The position numbers and the translations under genes are program-made. Below are positions 40,355-49,008 of a stretch of 64,000 nucleotides of DNA, piece by piece. Origin of the DNA: an uncultured Lachnospiraceae bacterium. GTDB lineage: Bacteria > Bacillota > Clostridia > Lachnospirales > Lachnospiraceae. Numbering within the stretch: the stretch's first letter is position 1; every line of letters begins with the position of its first letter. The notes beneath the pieces were generated by a model. The model searched no databases. It worked only from the letters and a program-made list of their open reading frames with translations, and was not told where the DNA came from. Location of the stretch: positions 145,356 through 209,355 of the forward strand of contig ONEK01000007.1 of NCBI GenBank assembly GCA_900316855.1, in the 5' to 3' direction.

Positions 40355-40375
40355 GATGCCCGTTCTGCGGGCATC
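40355..40375. repeat. Short palindromic repeat (GATGCCCG variant)
   Basis: GATGCCCG pairs with CGGGCATC around TTCTG, in the gap between argB and argD, 5 bases upstream of the argD binding site. It is a variant of the ATGCCTGC hairpin family. Confidence 0.65.
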
Positions 40376-40394
40376 TGCCCGATCCCCGGCTATT

Positions 40395-41282
40395 CTACAG
40401 ATCGATGTCGTCGTCCCGGTAAAACATGGTTCCGTTGCCCTTTTTCGTGAAAATTTCCAGAAGGATGCTGTGCGGAATCCTGCCGTCGAGGATATGCACG
40501 CGGTTGACGCCTCCGCGCACGGCCTCCGTGCAGTTCGACAGCTTGGGCAGCATGCCGCCGCCGATGAGTCCGTCCGCAATCAGCTTCTCCGCGTCCGATA
40601 CGCTGATCCGGGAGACAAACGTGGACTTGTCCTCGAAGTTCCGGTACAGTCCCTCCACGTCCGTGAGATACACAAGCTTGTCCGCGCCGACGGCCTTCGC
40701 AATCGCGCAGGCAGCCTCGTCCGCGTTGATGTTGTACGTCTGGAAGTCTTCGTCCAGCCCGATGGGAGCCACGATCGGCAGGTAGTCATTGTCCAGCATG
40801 TCGAACAGGACCTTCGGGTTCACGCCGGTGATCTCTCCGACAAAGCCGATGTCCTGACCGCCGGACAGGCGCTTCTTCACCTGCAGGAGACCCGCGTCCT
40901 TGCCGCTGATGCTGACCGCCTTGACGCCCAGCTCCTCGACCATTGTCACGAGATTCTTCGAAACCCTGCCGAGGACCATCTCGGCAATCTCCATCGTCTC
41001 GGCATCCGTCACACGCAGGCCGTTGACGAACTGCGCCTGTTTTCCGACCTTCTTCACCCACGACGAGATGGCCTTGCCGCCTCCATGGACGATAATCGGC
41101 TTGAAGCCGACGAGCTTGAGCAGTGTGACGTCCTGGATGACCTGCCTTTGCAGCTCCGGATTCGACATCGCGGAACCGCCGTATTTCACGACGATGATCT
41201 TGCGGTTGAACTTCTGTATATAGGGCAGGGCCTCAATGAGGACCTCCGCCTTCTTCTGTGCTTCGATCTGATACTCTTCCAT
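40395..41282 (-). CDS. argB: Acetylglutamate kinase
   Basis: A 295-residue amino-acid kinase phosphorylating N-acetylglutamate. The N-terminal helix and [14 protein letters not shown] and [11 protein letters not shown] mark the nucleotide and substrate sites. The N-terminal helix preceding the kinase domain is the kind associated with arginine-sensitive hexameric enzymes, so feedback inhibition by arginine is likely. The length is normal. Downstream of argJ by 67 bases. Confidence 0.95.
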   Translation of the reverse strand: MEEYQIEAQKKAEVLIEALPYIQKFNRKIIVVKYGGSAMSNPELQRQVIQDVTLLKLVGFKPIIVHGGGKAISSWVKKVGKQAQFVNGLRVTDAETMEIAEMVLGRVSKNLVTMVEELGVKAVSISGKDAGLLQVKKRLSGGQDIGFVGEITGVNPKVLFDMLDNDYLPIVAPIGLDEDFQTYNINADEAACAIAKAVGADKLVYLTDVEGLYRNFEDKSTFVSRISVSDAEKLIADGLIGGGMLPKLSNCTEAVRGGVNRVHILDGRIPHSILLEIFTKKGNGTMFYRDDDIDL

Positions 41283-41349
41283 TTTCTGTTTTCCTGTGTA
41301 TGGACTGCGCCCCGGCCCCGCAAAACACTTCCTGTGATCCGGATAAGGC

Positions 41350-42576
41350 TCACGAGCGGTAGTCCGCGTTTATTTTGACATAATCATAGGTGAGATCACA
41401 ACCCCAGGCCGTTGCCGCTGCATCGCCCATATGCATGTCGCAGACAATATCGACCTTCTCCCCGGACAGAAGCTCTGCTGCCTCCTCCTCGGAGTAGTCA
41501 GCTGCGGAGCCGTTCGTGAAGATCAGGAGCTTTTTCCCGTCCGCCTCGAAATACAGGTCCACGTGATCGGGATCAAACGTGACGCCGCTGTAGCCAAGCG
41601 CGCACAGCACCCTTCCCCAGTTGGCGTCCCTGCCGAAAATGGCGGCCTTTGTCAGGTTGGACTGGATGACGGACTTTGCGAGCGTCTTCGCGTGCTCCTT
41701 CGTATCCGCGTTCACAACGACGGACTCAATAAGCTTCGTTGCGCCTTCGCCGTCTCCCGCCATCTCCATGGCAAGATGCCGGCACACCCGGAACAGGGCG
41801 TCCTGGAACGCCTCATAATCCCGGTTCTTCTTTGTGATCTTCGCGTTGCCCGCAAGGCCGTTCGCGAGGACGAGGAGCGTATCGTTCGTAGACATATCCC
41901 CGTCGACGGAAATCATATTGAACGTATCCGTCACAACGTTCGAAACCGCTTCCTGCAGCAGCGTCTTGTCGATAGCGGCATCTGTTGTCAGGAATGCCAG
42001 CATGGTGCACATGCCGGGGTGGATCATGCCGGAGCCCTTGCACATGCCGCCGAGCGTGACCGTCACACCGCCAAGCTCTAATGTGCAGGCGATCTGCTTG
42101 TTGTGCGTGTCCGTCGTCATGATGGCCTTCGACGCCTTCTCGCCGGCATCCGCGGACGCCGCCTTCGATGCGGCAAGCTCCGCGATGCCCTTACCGACGC
42201 GATCCATGGGGATCTGCATCCCGATGACGCCCGTAGAACCCAGGAGCACCGCGCCGGGATCAATGCAAAGAGCCGCGCCCGCCGCCTCCGCCTCCTTCCG
42301 GCACAGGTCAAGGCCTTCCTTCCCCGTGCAGGCATTGGCAATGCCGGAATTGACGACAATGGCCTGCACCGGCTGATCCGATTCGCGCACGATCTGCCGG
42401 TCCCACAGAACCGGCGCCGCCTTCACGACGTTCGATGTGAACGTGCCGGCCGACACACATGGAACACGGCTGTAGACAAGGGCCATGTCATCCCGGCCCT
42501 GATACCTGATGCCTGCTGCTGCCGCAGCCGCTTCGAAACCCTTCGCGGCAGTCACGCCGCCCTCTGCAAATACCAT
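41350..42576 (-). CDS. argJ: Glutamate N-acetyltransferase / amino-acid acetyltransferase ArgJ
   Basis: A 408-residue self-cleaving enzyme recycling acetyl groups between acetylornithine and glutamate. The processing motif reads [14 protein letters not shown] (180-193): the nucleophilic Thr is T191, but the preceding residue is C190 rather than the more usual Ala. [11 protein letters not shown] and other core motifs are intact. Whether it is bifunctional (also using acetyl-CoA) cannot be judged from sequence. It lies between the GNAT gene and argB; argC is not in the window. Confidence 0.93.
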   Translation of the reverse strand: MVFAEGGVTAAKGFEAAAAAAGIRYQGRDDMALVYSRVPCVSAGTFTSNVVKAAPVLWDRQIVRESDQPVQAIVVNSGIANACTGKEGLDLCRKEAEAAGAALCIDPGAVLLGSTGVIGMQIPMDRVGKGIAELAASKAASADAGEKASKAIMTTDTHNKQIACTLELGGVTVTLGGMCKGSGMIHPGMCTMLAFLTTDAAIDKTLLQEAVSNVVTDTFNMISVDGDMSTNDTLLVLANGLAGNAKITKKNRDYEAFQDALFRVCRHLAMEMAGDGEGATKLIESVVVNADTKEHAKTLAKSVIQSNLTKAAIFGRDANWGRVLCALGYSGVTFDPDHVDLYFEADGKKLLIFTNGSAADYSEEEAAELLSGEKVDIVCDMHMGDAAATAWGCDLTYDYVKINADYRS

Positions 42577-42590
42577 ACTGCTTCCTCCGG

Positions 42591-42609
42591 ATGCCCCTTA
42601 AGCGGGCAT
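42591..42609. repeat. Short palindromic repeat, degenerate
   Basis: ATGCCC pairs with GGGCAT around CTTAAGC in the gap between the GNAT gene and argJ. It is a weak relative of the ATGCCTGC hairpins, again placed between two genes on the minus strand. Confidence 0.5.
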
Positions 42610-42617
42610 TGAAAACC

Positions 42618-43076
42618 TTACCCTATGAACTGTGTGATGTTCTTCTCGTTCAGGATGAAATCATAATAGTTGAAATCCTCCCGCTTTTTCCAGCCTATTC
42701 TGTTCCAGAAGACGTTTCCGATTTCATTGGAAGTAAAGGCGACGAGCGTCACCTTGTTGATGCCCTCCTCCCGCAGCCGCTTCATGCAGTAGCCGACCAT
42801 CTGGGTCCCGATTCCCTGCCTGCGGCAGCGGCTGTCCACGCACACATGGTACAGCGTTCCCTGCCTGCCGTCGTTCCCGCACAGGATGGAGCCGACAATC
42901 TCGCCCTCCCGCTCCGCGACAACGGATGTCGTAGGATTCCGTTGAATAAACCGCACCACGTCCTCCCTGGAATCATCCAGCGCGCGGATTCCAAAGCCCT
43001 GAATCGTCATCCACAGGGCGCGGACCCTGTCATAATCCTCCGCCCTCATGGGGCGGATCAGCGTTCTTCCTTCCAA
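42618..43076 (-). CDS. GNAT-family N-acetyltransferase
   Basis: A 152-residue GNAT protein with the acetyl-CoA pyrophosphate loop CRRQGIGTQMV and a C-terminal NVFWNRIGWKKREDF segment, resembling the YpeA group. It is the first gene of the arginine operon, divergent from argG. That position invites the idea that it supplies N-acetylglutamate as a short ArgA-like synthase, but the sequence does not show this and a protein or small-molecule acetylase is equally possible. Confidence 0.85.
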   Translation of the reverse strand: MEGRTLIRPMRAEDYDRVRALWMTIQGFGIRALDDSREDVVRFIQRNPTTSVVAEREGEIVGSILCGNDGRQGTLYHVCVDSRCRRQGIGTQMVGYCMKRLREEGINKVTLVAFTSNEIGNVFWNRIGWKKREDFNYYDFILNEKNITQFIG

Positions 43077-43245
43077 AGCAGTTCTTTCCTCTGTTCAGCT
43101 TACAGCATGTACCGCAGACTACCTTACTGCCAGTCCCCGCAAAATGCAAGTCCCGGATTCATATTTATACATTATTCATCGCATTGTTATACTTTATTCA
43201 CAGCATGATCTCGTATATCCATGCAATATGTGCATAATTTTACAG

Positions 43246-43274
43246 TTGCATTCGGGAATGTGCTGTTGTATATT
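43246..43274 (+). promoter_or_regulatory. argG promoter with nearby ArgR-like half-sites
   Basis: TTGCAT (43246-43251), a 17-base gap and TATATT (43269-43274) form a plausible promoter 58 bases before the argG ATG. The AT-rich divergent gap 43077-43331 holds ATTCA half-sites at 43157, 43174, 43196 and 43272. On the minus strand TGTGAATAAAGTATAACA (near 43185-43202) partly fits the ARG box. An ATGCA-N5-TGCAT dyad lies at 43221-43235. Confidence 0.55.
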
Positions 43275-43331
43275 CATTGCAGCGTCAAAACTTGCGCCCC
43301 ACATTATCAATCATTTATCCGGAGGTTTGTC

Positions 43332-44582
43332 ATGGCAAAAGAAAAGGTTGTGCTCGCTTATTCCGGTGGTCTTGACACCACCTGTATCATCCCCTGGCTG
43401 AAGGAGAACTACAATTACGACGTTGTCTGCTGCTGCATCAACGTCGGGCAGGAGCAGGAGCTCGACGGCCTGGAGGAACGCGCGAAGTACTGCGGCGCGG
43501 ACAAGCTCTACATCCTCGACGTCATCGACGAATTCTGTGACGAATACGTCGCACCCTGCATCCAGGCACACGCCGTCTATGAGAACAAATACCTCATCGG
43601 CACGTCCATGGCAAGGCCGCTCATCGCGAAGAAGCTCGTCGAGGTTGCAAGGAAGGAAGGCGCTGTCGCCATCTGCCACGGCGCTACCGGCAAGGGCAAC
43701 GACCAGATCCGCTTCGAGCTGGGCATCAAGGCTCTGGCGCCGGACCTGAAGATTATCGCCGCGTGGCGGGATCCCAACTGGAAGCTGGATTCCCGTGAAT
43801 CCGAGATCGAATACGCGCATAAGCACGGCATCGATCTGCCGTTCTCCGCGGACGAGTCCTATTCCCGTGACCGCAACCTCTGGCACATCTCCCACGAGGG
43901 CCTCGAGCTCGAGGATCCCTCGAACGAGCCGAACTACGATCACGTTCTTATGCTGTCGAACACTCCGCAGAAGGCGCCCGACAGGACCACGTTTATCACG
44001 CTCGATTTCGAGAAGGGTCTTCCCGTCGCCCTGAACGGGGAGAAGATGAAGCTATCCGACATCATCCGCAGGCTCAACAGGCTCGGCGGCGAGAACGGCA
44101 TCGGCATCATCGACATCGTCGAGAACCGTGTCGTCGGCATGAAGAGCCGCGGCGTATACGAAACGCCCGGAGGAACCATCCTCTATGAGGCACACCAGCA
44201 GCTCGAGGAGCTCTGCCTCGACCGTGAAACCACGATCGAGAAGGAAATCATCGCGAAGAAGTTCGCGGAACTCATCTATGAGGGCAAGTGGTTCTCCCCT
44301 CTTCGCGAGGCGGAGCAGGCCTTCATCGAGAGCACGCAGAAATACGTCACCGGCACCGTGAAGCTCGGCCTGTACAAGGGCAACATCATCCGCGCCGGCG
44401 AGACCTCTCCCTACAGCATGTACAACGAGTCCATTGCCTCGTTCAAAACCGGCGATCTCTACGACCACAAGGATGCCAACGGCTTCATCAACCTCTTCGG
44501 CCTTTCCACAAAGGTACGCGCCATGAAGATGCAGGAGGTCGCGAAGAAGAACAACATCCAGAACTGGCAGTCGCTGCTGTAA
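43332..44582 (+). CDS. argG: Argininosuccinate synthase
   Basis: A 416-residue enzyme joining citrulline and aspartate with ATP. The PP-loop motif is [11 protein letters not shown] near the N terminus, followed by [15 protein letters not shown] and the synthetase C-terminal multimerisation tail. The ATG at 43332 follows GGAGG. argH does not follow; instead two small genes and pyrB-pyrI follow on the same strand. Transcription probably starts at the promoter near 43250, under ArgR control. Confidence 0.96.
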   Translation: MAKEKVVLAYSGGLDTTCIIPWLKENYNYDVVCCCINVGQEQELDGLEERAKYCGADKLYILDVIDEFCDEYVAPCIQAHAVYENKYLIGTSMARPLIAKKLVEVARKEGAVAICHGATGKGNDQIRFELGIKALAPDLKIIAAWRDPNWKLDSRESEIEYAHKHGIDLPFSADESYSRDRNLWHISHEGLELEDPSNEPNYDHVLMLSNTPQKAPDRTTFITLDFEKGLPVALNGEKMKLSDIIRRLNRLGGENGIGIIDIVENRVVGMKSRGVYETPGGTILYEAHQQLEELCLDRETTIEKEIIAKKFAELIYEGKWFSPLREAEQAFIESTQKYVTGTVKLGLYKGNIIRAGETSPYSMYNESIASFKTGDLYDHKDANGFINLFGLSTKVRAMKMQEVAKKNNIQNWQSLL

Positions 44583-44585
44583 GAC

Positions 44586-44921
44586 ATGGAAGCAATCCGG
44601 GAAGCCTATGCCAATTTCACACAGACCGTGAGCGTGCAGAGCGTGCTCGCGGTCTACTTTATTGCAGTCAGTCTCATCGCGTTCCTCAGCATGGGCAGGG
44701 ACAAGCACAAGGCGGAGCAGCATCTGTTCCGCACGCCGGAATCCGTCCTGTTCATCGAAGCCGCGATCGGCGGCGTAATCGGCAGCATCCTCGGGATGGT
44801 GCTGTTCCATCACAAGACCCGGAAGCTGAATTTCCGGATCGGTATGCCGCTCATCCTGGTCCTGTGGCTGCTGCTGATTCTGCTGTTCCTCGCCGCCTCT
44901 TCCGAAATCACGTTTTTATGA
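44586..44921 (+). CDS. DUF1294 small membrane protein
   Basis: A 111-residue protein with three membrane helices. The loop MGRDKHKAEQ, then RTPESVLFIEAAIGGVIGSI and GMVLFHHKTRKLNF, are the DUF1294 signature (MGxDKxxA, RxPE, GGxxG, HKTxK). Function unknown. The ATG lies 3 bases after the argG stop without a clear binding site, which suggests translation by termination-reinitiation after argG. Confidence 0.88.
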   Translation: MEAIREAYANFTQTVSVQSVLAVYFIAVSLIAFLSMGRDKHKAEQHLFRTPESVLFIEAAIGGVIGSILGMVLFHHKTRKLNFRIGMPLILVLWLLLILLFLAASSEITFL

Positions 44922-44993
44922 TACACTGTGTTTGCTGAACCCGCGCTGTCAGAGGACTGGCACCGTCAGGGTTCGGAGAGGGTATTGACCGAT

Positions 44994-45506
44994 ATGACTG
45001 CATATTCCATCAGGGGCCTTGGCCCGTTCATGTCAAAGCTGCTCTCTACACCGTGTTTTGACTCCTTCCTCATGGAAGAGGCACACATCAGCAAATCCAC
45101 CACCATCACCATCGACGGACATCTGAATCAGGATTTCTACAGCAAAGCGGAATGGGACGACCGGCAGCTTAGGCCCTACGACCTCATCCCCTGGAGTGAG
45201 GCGCGCCTTACGTGCCGCGACCTCATCAAGGGGCAGAAGGCTCCCTCGCAGTTCCGCCTTGTGCTGCAGCTGAAGCCGGAATATGTGCCTGCCACACTCT
45301 CGGAGGAAGACAGCGCGGGCAGGGGTCTTTCTGACGCTGTGGGTGCGCTTCTTGTCAATATCCGTCTGGACTCGTCCGGCCTGAAGCTCGTGACCGGTGT
45401 CTCCATGAAGTCATTTACCCTGGACAGAAGCGCGGATGCAGTCTGGGATAAAACGGTTGGCCGGTTCCTTTCCGCGAAAGGAATCGAGTATGATGAGGAG
45501 ACTTGA
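44994..45506 (+). CDS. DUF5721-like protein of unknown function
   Basis: About 170 residues, soluble, no signal. MTAYSIRGLGPFMSKLLSTP opens the protein and EEAHISKSTTITIDGHLNQD and DLIPWSEARLTCRDLIKG follow. I believe this matches DUF5721, a Lachnospiraceae family, but cannot verify it. The ATG at 44994 follows GGAGAGGG at a long spacing; earlier codons in frame lack family character. It ends 3 bases before pyrB, whose binding site lies within this gene, so the two are probably coupled. Confidence 0.75.
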   Translation: MTAYSIRGLGPFMSKLLSTPCFDSFLMEEAHISKSTTITIDGHLNQDFYSKAEWDDRQLRPYDLIPWSEARLTCRDLIKGQKAPSQFRLVLQLKPEYVPATLSEEDSAGRGLSDAVGALLVNIRLDSSGLKLVTGVSMKSFTLDRSADAVWDKTVGRFLSAKGIEYDEET

Positions 45507-45509
45507 GCA

Positions 45510-46433
45510 TTGAAAAAGAAAGACCTGATAACTCCGTTGGATTTCTCCGTTGAGGAGCTGGATCAGCTCTTCGACCTGGCGGACCGGATCCGGCTGAATC
45601 CGGAGCGGTTCGCCCATTCCTGTGACGGCAGGAAGATGGCGACCTGCTTCTATGAGCCGTCGACGAGGACACGGCTGTCGCATGAAACCGCCATGCTGAA
45701 CCTCGGCGGGCGCACGATGGGCTTTCCGGATGCGGGCGTATCCTCCGCAACGAAGGGCGAAACCGTCGCCGATACGGCGCGCGTCATCTCGTGCTTTGCC
45801 GACATCATGGTCATCCGGCATCCCAAGGAAGGCGCCGCTGCGGTTGCCGCACAGTACGCCACCATCCCGGTTATCAACGCCGGTGACGGCGGCCACCAGC
45901 ACCCGACCCAGACCCTGACGGATCTCTCCACGATCCGCAGCCTCAAGGGCCGCCTTTTTGACTTCACCATCGGCCTGTGCGGCGACCTGAAATTCGGCCG
46001 CACCGTCCACTCCCTGATCAACGCGCTCGTGCGCTATCCCAATGTCCACTTCGTTTTCATCTCTCCGCCGGAGCTGAAGGTTCCGGATTACATCACCGAC
46101 ATGCTCGACGAGAAGGGCATCTCCTATGAGGAGTGCATCCGGATCGAGGATGCCATCTCCCGCCTCGATATCCTCTACATGACGCGCATCCAGAAGGAGC
46201 GCTTCTTCAACGAGGAGGATTACGTAAGACTCGCCAATTTCTACATCCTCAACGAGGAGAAGCTCTCGCTGGCAAAGCCCGACTGCTACGTCCTGCACCC
46301 CCTGCCCCGCGTCAACGAGATTTCCGTCGACGTCGACAGCGATCCGCGGGCTGCCTACTTCCGCCAGGTGCAGTACGGCGTCTATGTGCGCATGGCACTG
46401 ATCCTGACGCTGCTCGGCATTGACGTGTCATGA
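45510..46433 (+). CDS. pyrB: Aspartate carbamoyltransferase catalytic subunit
   Basis: A 307-residue catalytic chain, first committed step of pyrimidine synthesis. [15 protein letters not shown] (48-62) binds carbamoyl phosphate, with [19 protein letters not shown] and the aspartate-site segment HPLPRVNEI. The combination HPTQTLTDL and HPLPR identifies PyrB rather than ornithine carbamoyltransferase. The start is TTG at 45510 after GAGGAG, three bases after the upstream stop. pyrI follows, but a 178-base repeat block separates them. Confidence 0.95.
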   Translation: MKKKDLITPLDFSVEELDQLFDLADRIRLNPERFAHSCDGRKMATCFYEPSTRTRLSHETAMLNLGGRTMGFPDAGVSSATKGETVADTARVISCFADIMVIRHPKEGAAAVAAQYATIPVINAGDGGHQHPTQTLTDLSTIRSLKGRLFDFTIGLCGDLKFGRTVHSLINALVRYPNVHFVFISPPELKVPDYITDMLDEKGISYEECIRIEDAISRLDILYMTRIQKERFFNEEDYVRLANFYILNEEKLSLAKPDCYVLHPLPRVNEISVDVDSDPRAAYFRQVQYGVYVRMALILTLLGIDVS

Positions 46434-46593
46434 CATAAGGGTCACAGATACCAGTCATCCGGATGTCTGCCAAATTGCGGTGCAATTTGCATGTCACCCT
46501 GTAAAGGTGTAATGATTAAGGTGTCAAAAGTATTTTTCAAGGCAGAATGACATACGAATTGCTTCGCAGCTTCGCTGCTTCCGCAATTCTGCA
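46432..46593. repeat. Two repeat modules inserted between pyrB and pyrI
   Basis: The first module begins inside the pyrB stop codon with GACATAAGGGTCA, the end sequence of the element at 21503, and holds a perfect hairpin CAAATTGC-GGT-GCAATTTG (46471-46489). The second, 46514-46593, matches 21260-21339 at 78 of 80 bases, including the nested hairpin GAATTGC/GCAATTC with inner GCAGC/GCTGC. pyrI starts 18 bases later. Confidence 0.85.
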
Positions 46594-46611
46594 TGCTATC
46601 AGGAGAAAGCA

Positions 46612-47106
46612 ATGGGAAAGGAAGAAGTAAACGCCGCGTCCAGGAAGGACAACGGCAGATACACGCTCAATATCGGTAAAATCCAGGAGGGCTTCGTCCT
46701 CGATCATATCAAGGCCGGAAAGGCCATGAAAATCTATTACAGTCTGGGCCTGGACAGGCTCGACTGCGCGGTCGCCATCATCAAGAACGCGCACTCCCGC
46801 GCGATGGGCAGGAAGGATATTCTCAAGGTCGAGTGCGACATCAACAGCCTCAACCTCGACGTCCTCGCCTTCATTGACCGCAACATCACCGTCAACGTCA
46901 TCAAGAACAATGAGATCGTGGAAAAGAAGCAGCTTCCGCTGCCGAAGAAGATGACGAACGTCATCCGCTGCCACAATCCGCGCTGCATCACCTCCGTCGA
47001 GCGTGGACTGCCGCAGGTCTTCTACCTGGCGGACGAGCAGAAGGGAACCTACCGCTGTCAGTACTGCGACGAGAAATACGAGGAGTCCGACGGGGATCAG
47101 CTCTGA
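46612..47106 (+). CDS. pyrI: Aspartate carbamoyltransferase regulatory subunit
   Basis: A 164-residue allosteric chain. The nucleotide-binding domain contains NIGKIQEGFVLDHIKAGKAM and GLDRLDCAVAIIKNAHS. The zinc domain ends the protein with CHNPRC and CQYC, the four-Cys site that contacts PyrB. It confers CTP/ATP control on the enzyme. ATG follows AGGAG. The stop overlaps the end of the convergent diguanylate cyclase gene by 10 bases. Confidence 0.95.
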   Translation: MGKEEVNAASRKDNGRYTLNIGKIQEGFVLDHIKAGKAMKIYYSLGLDRLDCAVAIIKNAHSRAMGRKDILKVECDINSLNLDVLAFIDRNITVNVIKNNEIVEKKQLPLPKKMTNVIRCHNPRCITSVERGLPQVFYLADEQKGTYRCQYCDEKYEESDGDQL

Positions 47107-48272
47107 GCTGCCTCCCGGTGGGATCTCTGCTTGTCCTTGTCCTCGTAGAGCCTCTGATCCGCCGCCTCGATCCAGGAGGCGGGATCCGCGGCTTCCTGTG
47201 CGGAGGCGATTCCATAGGAAAGCGTCAGCGGATATTTCGCGTGAGCCTCGTCGTTGGCTTTCTGCAGCTTTTCGCGGATCGAGAGCCGCAGCCGCTCCAT
47301 GTCCTCCCGGCTCCCCTCCGCAAGGATGAGGAATTCGTCCCCGCCGTAGCGGGCAATGACCGGCCGCCCCTTCATCGTCTCATTGGCGGCCGATTTCAGC
47401 ACACCGGACACGCGGACGAGAGCGCTGTCTCCCTCGAGGTGGCCGTAGGTGTCATTGATTTTCTTGAAATAATTCAGGTCCATCATCATCAGGAACAGCC
47501 TCTCCCTCGGAGCCGTCCCGTCAAATTCCGCCCCCAGCACCTGCACGAGCTTCCTGCGGTTATTCAGTCCCGTCAGCGGATCGAGTGAAATCAGAAGGTC
47601 CATGGAATCAAGGTACAGCACCAGCGTCATCCAGACGAGCGCTCCGCACACAACCGGAATCCTCGGAAAATAGAACTGAACGATGCCGCCGGCGAGCGAA
47701 AAGACCGGCAGCACCGAAAAGGACAGAAACTTTTTCCTGTCAGCCGGATCCTTTTCCCGAAGCGTTCTCCTGACACACTGCGCGCTCACGAGAAGGATGT
47801 AAATATAGGCAAAAACCCAGGTGACGGCAAACAGCGGTCCCCGGTGGTAACGGTTCGGGGCTTCGGTCCAGAACAGGTAGTGTCCCGGGATATTCCCCAT
47901 AAGCAGCGCGGCCTCGCAGTACACAAGGGCTGCGCCTGCAACGGCATGCTTCTTCAGCTTCAGCGTATCAATCCCGAGGAGTGTCTGGCCGAACATGTAC
48001 CAGCAGTAGCACATCCCCACCGTCGAAAGGAAATAAATGAACTTGAGCGCGTCCGGGACGGCAGGCGGCACCGGCAATGCTGAAAACAGCAGCAGTGTCC
48101 AGATGGTGTCGGATGCCATGAAAACCATCTCCCCCAGAACCGCCGCGGTGAAAAACCTCTTGGACAGCGACCTGCCGATATCCCCCCATGTTCTCAGCAG
48201 CAGGATGCCGATCGTACCAAAGCATACGACGTTGATGATGAGATAGAAGGTTTTATAGTCGTAGATTGTCAC
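47097..48272 (-). CDS. Membrane diguanylate cyclase (GGDEF)
   Basis: The 391-residue protein has six or seven N-terminal membrane helices (about 8-220) and a GGDEF domain from 228. DPLTGLNNRR opens it, the substrate region is FLMMMDLNYFKKINDTYGH, and the active site is YGGDEF at 309-314. The RxxD inhibition site expected five residues before GGDEF is absent, so feedback by c-di-GMP at that site is unlikely. It should make c-di-GMP in response to a membrane signal. Start is GTG after GGGGGAG. No EAL or PilZ gene is in the window. Confidence 0.88.
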   Translation of the reverse strand: MTIYDYKTFYLIINVVCFGTIGILLLRTWGDIGRSLSKRFFTAAVLGEMVFMASDTIWTLLLFSALPVPPAVPDALKFIYFLSTVGMCYCWYMFGQTLLGIDTLKLKKHAVAGAALVYCEAALLMGNIPGHYLFWTEAPNRYHRGPLFAVTWVFAYIYILLVSAQCVRRTLREKDPADRKKFLSFSVLPVFSLAGGIVQFYFPRIPVVCGALVWMTLVLYLDSMDLLISLDPLTGLNNRRKLVQVLGAEFDGTAPRERLFLMMMDLNYFKKINDTYGHLEGDSALVRVSGVLKSAANETMKGRPVIARYGGDEFLILAEGSREDMERLRLSIREKLQKANDEAHAKYPLTLSYGIASAQEAADPASWIEAADQRLYEDKDKQRSHREAAQS

Positions 48273-48345
48273 AGCGTATTCTCCCCCGGTGTCCCTGAGA
48301 GCCTGCTCCCGCGCATCTTCCCGCTCTGTCTGCTGCCAGAGTGCG

Positions 48346-48924
48346 CTACAGGCGGTAATCCCTCACATAGCTGTGCGCGCCGTCTGCGGATGCGAACACG
48401 CGGATCTCGCAGTTGTGCGGCTTCGGCCGCCACATCAGCTGACTCTTCCTGTCGTCGAGGTATCCGCACAGCGCGCGCATGATTCCCCCATGACAGGTGA
48501 CCAGGACGTTCTCGTAATCCTGCTGCTCCAGCTCCTTCAGGAATGAGACGCTCCGCTCCACCATGGACGAAACAGGTTCCACGGTCTTCGGCGCGGGAAG
48601 GAGCTCCGGCAGCAGCCAGTAGCTGATCATGCGGGGACCCAGGAGATAATACCGGTGCAGCTCGTACCGGCCGAAGTCCACCTCAATGATCCGCGGGTCG
48701 ATGTGAAGCTCACTCTCCGGCACATTCCCGAGGATCTGTGCGGTCTTTCTCGCGCGGACAAGGGGGCTGGAGTACACCGCGTCGAAGCGGACGTCCCCGA
48801 TCATCGCCCGCATGGCTTTCGCCTGCGCGATTCCGTTCTCGTTAAGAGGTGCGTCGGAGCGCCCCTGCATCAGCATATCCTTATTGTAGTCGGTTTGTCC
48901 ATGTCTTGCGATCCAGATGTTCAT
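48346..48924 (-). CDS. Histidine phosphatase superfamily protein
   Basis: About 192 residues with the phosphohistidine motif ARHGQTDYNKD at the N terminus, an Arg-containing SSPLVRARKTAQI segment and the second His in VLVTCHGGIMRAL. This superfamily includes phosphoglycerate mutases and varied phosphatases; the substrate is unknown. The ATG at 48922-48924 follows GAGGTGAGC. It lies between the GGDEF gene and the ABC-F gene on the minus strand. Confidence 0.87.
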   Translation of the reverse strand: MNIWIARHGQTDYNKDMLMQGRSDAPLNENGIAQAKAMRAMIGDVRFDAVYSSPLVRARKTAQILGNVPESELHIDPRIIEVDFGRYELHRYYLLGPRMISYWLLPELLPAPKTVEPVSSMVERSVSFLKELEQQDYENVLVTCHGGIMRALCGYLDDRKSQLMWRPKPHNCEIRVFASADGAHSYVRDYRL

Positions 48925-48950
48925 GCTCACCTCAATATGCCTGCCTCATT

Positions 48951-48970
48951 ATGCCTGCGCCGGCAGGCAT
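48951..48970. repeat. Short palindromic repeat (ATGCCTGC hairpin)
   Basis: ATGCCTGC and GCAGGCAT flank GCCG, identical to the core of the copy at 56743-56762. A half copy TATGCCTGCC precedes it at 48937. It lies between the histidine phosphatase and ABC-F genes. Confidence 0.75.
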
Positions 48971-49008
48971 CGATCCGGGCTTGAAAGAAGCCGCATCAGC
49001 GGCGCCTT

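Noticed and set aside
43077..43331. Possible T-box leader for argG
   Set aside because: No T-box core sequence or terminator hairpin precedes argG; ArgR-like half-sites explain the region better.
45510..46433. Ornithine carbamoyltransferase (argF), suggested by the arginine context
   Set aside because: [15 protein letters not shown] and the adjacent pyrI identify aspartate carbamoyltransferase.
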